A DNA stretch of 64,000 nucleotides from Hybos culiciformis (Eukaryota; Arthropoda; Insecta; Diptera; Hybotidae), in the NCBI GenBank assembly GCA_964007475.1, contig OZ023275.1, positions 36,513,381 to 36,577,380 on the forward strand. Direction: 5' to 3'. Position numbers and translations under genes: made by a program. This document shows, piece by piece, positions 49,101 to 59,479 of the stretch (the stretch's first letter is position 1; the number at the start of each line of letters is the position of its first letter). Under the pieces are notes generated by a model. That model was not told the origin of the DNA. It made no database searches and saw nothing but the letters and a program-made list of their open reading frames with translations.

Positions 49101-51818
49101 TTTCACATATACATATATTAACCTTTTTTTTTTCTCATTTCAAATACTTAAATATTCATTGGTAATTATAGATTCCGACTGCATTTTGCTTTAATGAGTT
49201 TCTAATGTATAATAAAAATTGATGCCATAAAAGTTTTTCAAATATTCAATATAATATGTACATATATATATGTTCTGTATGAATAAAAAAGAAAATGTTA
49301 AATTTATAAAGTTAAAAATTGGGAAATGATAGAAATAAAAAAAAAAAAACATTTATATATTTTTTTCGATTAAATTCATGCAATTCATATGTGTACTTAC
49401 ACAACATAAAGCTATATACAGAATAAAACATATTCATTTCTTCATATGAGAAGTTTCAATTTTATTTTAATCTAACAATATTACTTATATAAATCTATAG
49501 TTTATTGTTAGTTAGTTATAGTAAATATATATATTATATATGAAAAACAGCATCACATATTTTTTTCATGAATTTTGTACCCTAAAAGAAAATGCCATAA
49601 GGTTTCCTTTTCATTCTCTCATTTTTTTTTTTTTTTTGGTCTGAAATTTAGTATAAATATAAGATAGCATGAAAAAAAACTAAAAATTCAGTAAAAATGT
49701 TTATTGGACGAAAAATTGTTTAAAATAAAATAAAATTAGATACAAAATATATAAATAAAATGTAGAGTTTTTTTTTATATCAGGAGTAAATAGAATAGAT
49801 TATTCCGGTATTTTTTTTTTCGGAAACTTATATAAGTTTTATACTTTCGAAGTAATACTTTGTCCAAGGGTTGAAAACAAATTATATTTATTTGTATTAA
49901 TTTCTTTGAAATTAAATAAATAATCGAATCGGTTTTCATCGTAACTATTTTCTCATATTATAAATTATAAACATAATATAATTTATATAATACATTTTGT
50001 AATGCTAAATTTTATGGTAGTTTTTATAAAGCTAAAGTCAGAACCATTAAGTTACTTCATTCAAATTTTGTTTAACATAAACCCCGGTAAATCGGAGATA
50101 TAATAATTATTAAACTTGATTACAAGACTTATTTTATTCGTATTTTTACATTTTACTTCTTATTACTATTTAGATAGTTAACTCTATTTATCAATAAAAT
50201 ATGTTATGTGAATTCTGTTCACATAACGAAAAAATCACTCACAATAAAATACAAAAAAAAAATATCTAAGAAAAAAGGATGTGAGTTTCCTGAAAAAGTG
50301 TTACATATTTTATATTTAACAATTTTCATAGCAGATAGTAAATATATCATATGCACCTACACAGTGAATCTTTTATCATTTCTTTATACTTTTAATATTA
50401 ATTTTTTTTGTTTAAAAATTTTTACTTTTTTTTTTTTTAAACTAAAATCCGATTTAAAATTTCCTTTCTTAAAATTTCTTTTCATGAGAAATAAATTTTA
50501 TTTTTGTTTTAAAAAAATAGTTAGTTTTTGGCACTGAAAAAAAAATTGCAAGATAATTTGGTTTGATTACAGATATTTAGTTTGGCAAAAAAATTTTATT
50601 ATTTTTATTAAACCATAGTGTAACATGGACGGATAATGACTACAAAGAGTTAACCGCATTATGTTCTGTTTTTCTATTTTTGTTACTAACAACATAAACA
50701 TAAATGTGCATTGTATGTTCAGTACATACATAACATATGTATAAAAATAGATATGAGAAATTATATATATTATTTTTTTTCAAATTTTTACTAAATAATT
50801 TACGATGACAGAATGGAAAGAAAAAGATAATGAAACGTCTGTGTTGAAAGTACTGAAGCATTAATTTCATATAAAATACCAATTATACCAATTATGTAGT
50901 TTATGTACAAAAATTTTAATAATCTTAAAATATGTAGAATAAATTTTTTTTCCAGATTTCTGCTTAAGAGCAAATAAATAATTAGATTCTCTAATACTGT
51001 GTGTCTATGTTATATATATTTTTTTTTTATAAAATTTGTTTTGAAAACAAAAAGTTAATGGGTTTACATAGTTGAACTTAAAAACTATTATACTTAAAAA
51101 AACACAAATTATTTTGTTCAAAAATCAAAGCTAATCTTATAAAAATTATATCAACTACACAATATATTATCAACTACACCCTATATAATATATAACAAAT
51201 AAGTTTTCAAAAAAAACATTTTTATTTTTTCTTCATAATTTCAAAATAAATTCAGTTTTGATAAATTTTTATTTTTAACCCCATAACCACAATTTCATGA
51301 ATATAAATTTACTTCAAATTATATTCTACTTTAACTTTATGTACACATATTATGATTTGGTATTTTTATACTTGTCATAGATATAGCGTATATCATGTGT
51401 TGTATAACATAATGTTACAGATATGTTATCTTATTAGTAAAATAGAAGAAAATATTTTTGATGTAATATATATAAAATATAATTTTTGATCATAAAATGT
51501 TATTGCTTATATCATTTTTATTGGTATATAAATTAATAATTTTGTGGAAAAATAGTTTTTAATACTAAATAATAATACTATATATGTATTATATGTGTAT
51601 ATATAACATGTATAAGTGTTAACTTTATATAATATGGTTTTTAAGGGTTTCTTTTTATATATTTCACCTTTCAATAATGTGTTGCAGTTAGGACTAATTA
51701 TTTTTTTTTTCATAATAATATCCTTTTTCCTGTTTACTCAGTTTATATATAATATTTTTTTTTCTCGATTAATATCGTCGACAGACACAGAAGTAATCAG
51801 TGGCTAATCCGGCAATTA
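46180..51818. other. gene-free A/T-rich stretch
   Basis: No coding exon or RNA gene is visible. Short microsatellites, (AAT)n at about 46,481-46,502 and (TTA)n at 46,970-46,999, are the only discrete features. Open frames at 46,286, 50,208 and 51,616 are A/T-rich background. Confidence 0.6.
46970..46999. repeat. (TTA)n microsatellite
   Basis: About ten perfect TTA units. Confidence 0.9.
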
Positions 51819-51819
51819 T

Positions 51820-51913
51820 CATAGAACAAGGACATAGGACATAGAACAAGGACATAGAACAAGGACATAGAACAAGGACATAGAACAAGGACATAGAACA
51901 AGGACGTAGAACA
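51820..51913. repeat. 13-base tandem repeat
   Basis: Six copies of an ATAGAACAAGGAC unit, with one interrupted spacing near the left end (ATAGGAC) and a terminal partial copy where GTAGAACA replaces ATAGAACA. The array begins just after GCTAATCCGGCA, a word that recurs at about 52,005. Confidence 0.92.
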
Positions 51914-54679
51914 TATTTGTAAAATGTTCATGTACACTTTAGAGAACATTTTTTGTTAAGAAACTAAATGAAAAAAAAAATTTCCTGCATTAGCTATAGT
52001 TCAGAAGCTAATCCGGCAGCTAATTCGAGAAAAATTTTGTATGAGAATTATTCAATAATCCAAGAATTATTCAAGAACAACTCGTTATCCGGAAATAATC
52101 ATCTAAAGTCAAAATATAAATATACCTTCACTGCAATCCCTGCAGGAGATTTTTTTTTTTCATAAAACTGAATATTATGCATTTATTTTTATTTACAGTT
52201 CCCTCATCTCTGCATTGCACAAATATTTCCTCTAAATTTTTATTTCGCTTATATGACGTTTTCGATATGTTATACTTATAAATATATATTTTTATATTTT
52301 TTCAAATCACCGGAAACAAAATTCTAAGTGTGTTTTATAGAGTAATTTTTGGGCAAAATATAAATTATTATTCTGCTATTAGCTTTATAATAAAAATTTT
52401 GAATGAAAATTTTTCAATCATATTAGGTATATAACTAAACATGTTCTAGATATGTCATGCGTGTCTAGATTTATGCATAGGATTTTCATGTTTGATGTTT
52501 GCTTTAAAAAAATCTCTGTGCATAATGATGTTATATGGAAAGTTGGCTCAATTACGTCAGTAGAAATATTTTATGAGTTTAATTGTAATTGTGACCCATT
52601 GATTATAGCAAACAAGAGTTATTAGTAAAGCTTTTTTTTTGAAGGTTAAGAAAATATATGTATTAAGCAAAAGGATTTTTCACTGAAAAAAATAAAAGCT
52701 GCGGCAGCTATATTTTCTTTATATTTTTTGATATGTGTACAATTTAAATCGAACTAGTGAATGGCTTTTGAATTTACACCTACATAATCTGAAATTTGTT
52801 CGCTAACAGAATCTGAAAAATAATTTTCAACCAAAATTGTTATAGTTTTTTCATTATGTCGTGAATAAATAAAAAAATATTTTGTTTTATTATTTTGGGA
52901 ATATTTACATGTATATATAATAAAAAAGAGATGTTATTCAATTAAAATATTTTTAAATATAATGTTAAATAAAAATCCTTTTTTTTTTGTTAATTAACAT
53001 TGCTGGAGCCTTTTATTTATTTTTTTCAATACTTTCTACTCCCCCGCTTTGCATAAAAATTTTATTTACTCTTGAGCAGTTGGGAGCATAAACCTGAAAA
53101 AGTTGAATTATGTTCTGAAAAATTTTAATTAAGATTCTTGATAAAGTTTTTTTTTTATTTTTTTTTATTTTCTTTTGGTAGAAAACAGAAAACTGGATTC
53201 TTTAAAAAATTTTTGATTTATTTAATAATTTCTCAATATTTCAGTACTGTAGAATAATATTGAGAAGAAGAATTTTTGGTGATCTTGAAGACACTCAAAA
53301 CTGCCAACGAATTATATTTGTCCAATAAATGGTGTAGTTATTTTTTTATCAATATCGGAAATTACACAAACAGTATCATAAATTTTGACCCATAATCAAG
53401 AAACTTAAGTATTTTGAAACAAGTTAAAAAATAATTATCAAAGCGATAATTTTAATGTAATAGTTTCAATTTTCTTCTAACATTACGTAGTACAAAATTT
53501 GCTTCTTCTTTTTTTTTCTTTAAATGACAAAAGTCACATTTAATAGTTTTTGAATGGTAAAATCTTCTATTTTCATATAAAAAAAAAAAATTTAATAAAT
53601 TAGGACAATTTCACAGAATTATGTTCATATCTGAAGTTGACCATAGTAATATTTTCCAAGAAAAATAAAATTGTTAAGAAAAAAAAATAAATAAATTTTT
53701 TAATTGGCAATAATAAATTTTAAATTGTGTATAAATAAAATATATGAAAACTAATTGCAAACAAAAATTATGCTAAGAAATCAATAATTAAAAGCATTTT
53801 TTAATTCACTTTTGTTTTAATTCTGCTCTGTATAGATTTATGTAATGAAAATGTATTTTTTTTTTTGTGTGTGGTAGATGTTTAAATAAAAGATAAATGA
53901 ATATAATTACTAATAATTGGTATATAAGATCCTTGAATTTTTTTTTATGAAAATTTATTGATTCTACCTCCTACACTTTTTGATTTAAAAATAAATGAAA
54001 AAAAAATGTTATACAGAGAAGTAAAGATTAATAAACTTAATTAAGATATGAAGAAGTGAAATCCTGCATATTCAGTTTAAAGTGCGATAATAACAGCCGA
54101 TGCCTAATTAGGTTCAAAAAAATTTTTTTTTTGGTATAAAAGAATGGTAAATGCATCAAAAATTTTTCATAAATGATATGCAATTGAAAAGATGCACATA
54201 TTATGTCATATTTTATTTAGGTACTAAATGACATAATTATAAGATTATTTGGAAAAAATTATATTATATATAAAATAAAAACAATGTTAAGAGAAAACAT
54301 AAAAAAATTCGCATAAATAATAAAAATTAAAAGAATTTTTTTTAAATAACTAATTCCTTATAATAAAAATAATAATAAGGATTCAGAACAACCTTTCAAA
54401 CGTACTATACATATATATAAAATTATCTTATATTAAAATAATTCACACCACCTATACTAAATTATATAATCATTTAACAATAATTAAAATAAAAGTATAT
54501 GTATTTGCGTACTATATGTACAATGACTATGTAGAACCCAACTATGTATTATACATAAATAATATGTATATAATAACATAAATGAAAAACATAATAAATG
54601 AAAATTTACAAAATTTCATTATTAAATCAAAAAAAATAAAAATAATAGAAAAGTAAAAGAAGCTTAAACGAAATAAAAA
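51914..54679. other. gene-free stretch upstream of the K2P gene
   Basis: No exon is visible. The 5'UTR and promoter of the K2P channel gene must lie near the right end or further upstream beyond an intron. No TATA box or initiator can be told from the A/T-rich background. Confidence 0.5.
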
Positions 54680-56713
54680 ATGTCACGCCGTGCACAGTCA
54701 ATGCCACCATCAGCATATCTGGATAGTAAACCAGCAAGAAGTCGTTGCACAGCAGCTATTTGCTTTTCATGGAAAATATTAACTTGTATTATTTCTCACA
54801 CCACTCTTGTAACATTGGTGGTCATTTATTGTTTCGGTGGTGCTTATTTATTTCAATATTTGGAAGAATCAAATGAAAAAGAGGTAGGTAAATAAAAATA
54901 ATAATAATAGTTATTAATACTATTATGTTACATTAGGATGTAATAATACATTATATGCGTATATCATCTTTATTATTATTATTAATCAATATATTTGCAA
55001 AGAAAGAAAGAAAGAAAATAATAAGTTATAAAGATTTAATTTATATTATTCTTTTAATATAGCCGTCTATAATGACGTATATAATAAATTTGATCTCCTT
55101 GTCAATTAATACTAAGTAGTTCCCACATAATAATCGATTTTTTTCTATGGATGTTATGTTTTGTGTTTATTGTTTATTTGAAGGTTTTATATTTAAAGGA
55201 TTATGATATCCTCTATATACCTTCTTATAGCTTAAAAAGTTTTCCAGTTTTAACTTTATATTATATTTTAAATAAATTATTATCTAAATATTTTTCGAAT
55301 TTAAAAAAATTTATTATTTCAGGTTAAAAAGAGTGTTAAAGATATGAGGCAATATGTTGTCGACATGATCTGGAATATAACTGACAATGAACTTGTTTTA
55401 GTAGAAGACAATTGGACTAGATTGGTTGAAACAGAATTAAAGGTATGTTAATATTTAACAGAAATTCAATTCTTTCGCATTTAAATATCTTTAAGAACAA
55501 TATTTTGTTGTGATATCTGTATTTTAGATTAATAAATTCTTATCTGTTTAATACTTTGTTGTATAAATGCAAAAACGAAATGATGTTGTTTATAATAATT
55601 TTTAGATTGATTCGAGTGTAAAGTTTAATTATATTAAATAATTGTCAGCAGAAAAGAACTTTGTAATGTTCAAAATAGTTGAAAAGTTGTAAAAATCGAT
55701 TCAACATAAACTCGATTAATATATAAATTAAAAACTTTTAATGCGTTGGGGATCGTTATGTTGTATTTGGTGCTATAGAATTTAGATCACTAAATGGAGT
55801 ATTATATGCGTCAATACACATGCAGTCATTTAGATGCATCTGCGTAAATAATGAAAAAATTTAGATGCATCAGCGTATATAATGATAAAATTTAGATGCA
55901 TCAGCGTAAATAATGAAATCATTTAGATGTTTCGTATTGAATATTACGTAATACCTAAACAAACATAATATCTCTCACAATATTTCAATACAGCCAAATA
56001 CAAAAAAAAAAAAAAAATGAGAAAAAATGAGAAGAAAAAGTATTCTCTCTTTGCAACTACCTCTCCCCTACGCATTAAAACAGTATATTGGATATGTAAA
56101 CAAAATTTGTTTTACAACTCGTTCTGTATTTACACAAAAATACTCGTGTCAATGTATTTTTGTGTATACAGAACTCTTAATTAATAACAAATTTAGTTTA
56201 CATATACAATAATCTACTATTATTTATTTTCTTCCATATCTATTCGAATTAAAAACAATATCATATTAAAATTTAATTACAAAATTTTTATCTGTAGAGA
56301 CCAAAACTTTAACTCTTTTAATCAAATTCATGTCATAGAAATTAAAAAAAAAAATATTATCCGTATTGGCATATCCATCCACCAAACCGAAATGATGGAA
56401 GAAATTATAATCTTGATATGATTTTTGAATGAAATTCCTTTTAATTGTAATTTTTTTTTTATTAAAAATAAATGTAGGTATATTTTTTATTGACAACCGT
56501 ATACAATACCTCTAACTATAAATACATATATATAGAATGTACTATACATAGTATCATACATAATGTATATTTATAATTTTTAATAGGATTTTGAATTGAA
56601 AATATTAAATACTATGAAAAAGAAAGGTTGGGATGGTGATGAAAATGTCGATACAACGCAATGGACTTTTATGGGTTCATTATTTTATTCAATAATTGTG
56701 ATTACAACAATTG
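54680..56713 (+). CDS. two-pore-domain (K2P) potassium channel, exons 1-3 (5' part of gene)
   Basis: Exons 54,680-54,883, 55,323-55,442 and 56,587-56,713 join in phases 0, 0 and 1 with GT/AG introns to give 150 residues. Residues 1-32 are cytoplasmic. The first membrane helix follows (about 33-56, ending VIYCFGGAYLFQYLEE). Exon 2 encodes the extracellular cap helices with an NIT glycosylation site. Exon 3 ends with the pore helix and first half of the selectivity filter, WTFMGSLFYSIIVITTIG, as in K2P channels (TTIGYG). The codon split after the filter Gly means the next exon must supply the rest of it; I find no such exon before 64,000, so intron 3 exceeds 7 kb. K2P channels carry background K+ currents at the plasma membrane as dimers. 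The start is the first ATG in frame. The subfamily cannot be fixed from this half. Confidence 0.92.
55734..56224 (+). mobile_element. Helentron/HINE-like element, copy B, in K2P intron 2
   Basis: This 491-base copy lacks the two MITEs of copy A and shows the element's plain structure. It runs from 5' TTTTAATGCGTTGGGGA (55,736-55,752) through 31-base tandem repeats (about 55,824-55,930) to the inverted sub-terminal partner TCCCCTACGCATTAAAA (56,064-56,080). A palindrome follows (56,122-56,175), then a terminal hairpin CAATAATCTACTATTATT. It lies in the sense orientation within the intron. Confidence 0.78.
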
Positions 56714-56753
56714 GTATGTACAAAAAAAAAAAAGAAGGAAAATCTTTAATATA

Positions 56754-56949
56754 CAGGTAACCCTCGTATAATATGATTTGCTTTTTTATTATACGTATAT
56801 CTCGTATATAAAGCAAACTTAATTATTATATTATGTGATTTTATAGCTATATTGATACAGAAAGTGTTATAAAGTGAATATTTTAGTAATATCTTTCTCT
56901 AATTTTTCAATTTTGTCATCTAATTCCGTGTTACAAGAGGGTTAATCTG
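56754..56949. mobile_element. Tc1/mariner-type MITE in K2P intron 3
   Basis: A 196-base element lies between TA dinucleotides (56,752-56,753 and 56,950-56,951). The ends are CAGGTAACCCTCGTATAATA and the inverse TGTTACAAGAGGGTTAATCTG, about 16 of 20 bases complementary. CAG-TTAACCCTC ends with TA duplication are characteristic of Tc1/mariner-pogo MITEs. It lies 40 bases after the exon 3 donor without disturbing it. Confidence 0.78.
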
Positions 56950-56951
56950 TA

Positions 56952-58230
56952 TTATATTTTTAATTTTAAGCATAAAATTAATAAAAGAGTGAGTGTTAAT
57001 GTTTGTACGTTTGAATTAATTTTTATTATTATTTCAATTGAACAAAAATTATAAAAAAAAAAGAATTGGAAATTAATTTTGATTTCAATAATTATTATGA
57101 AGGAAATTTTATATATACATTATATTTTCCAGCTAAAATTATTTTTAATTATATTATTATTACATAATTTAAATAAATTCCTACACTTAAATTTTAATCT
57201 TGATATAAAAATGTTGGCAAAATAAAAAATTATTTAAATTACCCACATTACAATATGCCAAAAATGATTATTGCATTTTTTTTTTTATTTGGGATGTTAA
57301 AATAATTAACTTTTTGACATACTTAAATTATATTTATTGAATAATATTGTGATCAAAAAAATTGAGAAAAATATCTTAAAATTAACTTAATTTATGTATA
57401 TTAAGAATTTATATTTATGTATAATTTGGTTATTATTACAATAATTATAATACTTTAATAATGTGTTCATTTCTTGCATATATTTATCACATTTATTAAT
57501 CTTAAATATATTTACATGAATGAAATAAATTTCTTTATGTTGCGCGCATATAAAGTTAAATAATAATCGAATTAAAAAAAAATTGATTAAAATAAAAAAT
57601 ATATAAATAATACTTAAGTATACACATAAATAATAATACTACATAAAGATGAGAATTAAACCCATAATTCTCAAATTATAATTTGTATACATAATAAAAA
57701 AATATTAACAAATTGAATTTATAAATCAAAATAGAGGTGTGACATAAAATTTGGTCTTTGATCTTAATGTTATGTTTAAAAGTTACAAAATGCACCCACT
57801 GAAATAAATTGTTCAGGTTTTTTGGCCCTTCAGCGAAAGACAGAAAAAAATTTTCAACATACGAAATGTAATAAGTTTTAATAAAATTTTGATATTATAT
57901 TATTTTACAATGTTATATATGAATTTTCAGGGGACCATTCTTTTGAACTATTAAAGTCTTGAACGAAAATTTCATATGTACATAAGCTTCAAGTGAATGT
58001 TTATAATTTTGTGCAATGAAAAAGTTAAGAAATTTTTATTTCGGTATTTTACATTAATATGATTTTTGAAAAGGTGCAAAATAGAGAATATTAAAATGTT
58101 TAATTAAATTTTATGTTGAGTTAGTTATAGTTATTATGTTGTCATTATTATTATTATTAGTTTAGAACATATAACGCCAGTATTGAGTAGAAATATTATT
58201 ATGTTGTTTGTTAATTTACATTTGTTAAAA
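56952..58230. other. K2P intron 3, left part
   Basis: A/T-rich intronic sequence with no further exon. It also forms the 3' flank of the antisense nested gene. Confidence 0.55.
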
Positions 58231-58285
58231 AATTTGTTTATTTCAAAAGAGTATTATCACGTTCACGTATTTGCTTAAATGTTTT

Positions 58286-59470
58286 CTAACTTAATAATTT
58301 TCCATTTATTGATTTTTTAATAATATTTTTTTCACTATTTGATTTCAAAGTTCCTTTTCTAAATTTAATATCATCAACTTCATCAAAAGCAGTTGATTGA
58401 CTTCCAGCGCTATAAGGTATTCCAGGAAAGGATTGGCCTATAAAGAGGCCATATCCCTGTTGTGCTCCGGGATACCCACCTGGATTTGCAACTCCAGGAT
58501 ATAATCCTGGTTTATTTCCTTGAAATATTTCTCCAATATTAGGATAAATACCTCCTTGTCCACCCGGATAAATATTTCCTTGCCCACCAGGATATATACC
58601 TCCTTGGCCACCAGGATAAATACCTCCTTGCCCACCGGGATAAATACTTCCTTGGCTACCAGGATAAATACTACCTTGTCCACCAGGATAAATTCCACCT
58701 AGGCCTGCAGAATAAATATTTGTCGGTAAGGCACCATATTGTCCACCAGGATAAAAGCCTTGTGCTCCGGGAATATTTCCAGGTACACCAGGTTGGAAGC
58801 TGCCACCAATTGGCTTGAATCCTTGAGAATTTGGAAAACCTTGTCCCCCTGATCCAATTCCATTTTGATTTCCACCGTTCGCATTTGGAAATAAAACTGG
58901 ACCCACTGATTGTAATCCATTTTGTCCTGATAATAATCCGTTGCCCGTAAAAGGAGTTGGTCTGCCTATAATGCCTGTTGGCCCTCCTGGCCCAACTAAA
59001 ATTCCATTTGCTGCATTTTGTTTAAGGTTATTCAGTGCACTTGTATATCGATCTAAATTTCCAGTCTGGGGTCTGCCAATTAATCCTGTAGGTCCACCGG
59101 GTCCAACAAGTATTCCATTTTGAGCATTTGGATAAGAATTTGCATTGAGACCATCTGAAACTGGGGCAGGATTATTACCATATCTATCATACAATCTTGG
59201 ATCATCAACATCGTAGTCACCATAATCATCAGATTGTTGCTGTTGTGCAAAGGGACTGGCGTAGTCGGGACGTCTTGTTGTTGGTTCTCTTTCTCGTTGC
59301 CGCTGGCGATCGTATTCTTCATCAATTCTAAGATTTTCATAATGAAAATTTTTATCTTGGCGTTCTTCTGGAAAATTTCCAGACTTTGACCAAACCCATT
59401 TTTCTTCCGCATGAGTGGCAGCAATTAAAAGTGAGAAAATTACAGCAATGGTCAGCATACCTGGAAGCAT
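58286..59470 (-). CDS. secreted Gly-rich repeat protein, nested antisense in K2P intron 3
   Basis: A single open exon of 394 codons. The start could be 59,470 or the second ATG (59,458). The latter directly follows a CTTCCAG that could be a splice acceptor, so a short 5' exon may be missing. A signal peptide (MLTIAVIFSLLIAATHA) is followed by a charged Tyr/Arg/Asp-rich region. Two copies of NGILVGPGGPTG(L/I)IGRP lie at about residues 118-134 and 155-171. A Gly/Asn/Pro-rich region follows, then six and a half copies of the octapeptide IYPGGQG(G/S/N) at 260-311. The C-terminal tail is basic and free of repeats. This is the make-up of insect extracellular matrix proteins (cuticle, eggshell or silk-like); I do not recognise a named family. 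Codon use is G/C-richer than for the other genes because of Gly and Pro. Confidence 0.85.
   Translation of the reverse strand: MLPGMLTIAVIFSLLIAATHAEEKWVWSKSGNFPEERQDKNFHYENLRIDEEYDRQRQREREPTTRRPDYASPFAQQQQSDDYGDYDVDDPRLYDRYGNNPAPVSDGLNANSYPNAQNGILVGPGGPTGLIGRPQTGNLDRYTSALNNLKQNAANGILVGPGGPTGIIGRPTPFTGNGLLSGQNGLQSVGPVLFPNANGGNQNGIGSGGQGFPNSQGFKPIGGSFQPGVPGNIPGAQGFYPGGQYGALPTNIYSAGLGGIYPGGQGSIYPGSQGSIYPGGQGGIYPGGQGGIYPGGQGNIYPGGQGGIYPNIGEIFQGNKPGLYPGVANPGGYPGAQQGYGLFIGQSFPGIPYSAGSQSTAFDEVDDIKFRKGTLKSNSEKNIIKKSINGKLLS
58535..58692 (-). repeat. 24-base coding minisatellite in the Gly-rich gene
   Basis: Tandem units encode IYPGGQGG with G, S or N at the last position and one SQ variant. Nearly identical third codon positions between units suggest recent expansion or homogenisation. 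Shadow open frames on both strands across it come from the repeat. Confidence 0.88.
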
Positions 59471-59479
59471 AGAAATTGA

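Noticed and set aside
58520..59123. Plus-strand frames with INTSLATR or PGPTKIPF repeats
   Set aside because: They are antisense shadows of the octapeptide and NGILVGPGGPTG repeats of the minus-strand Gly-rich gene.
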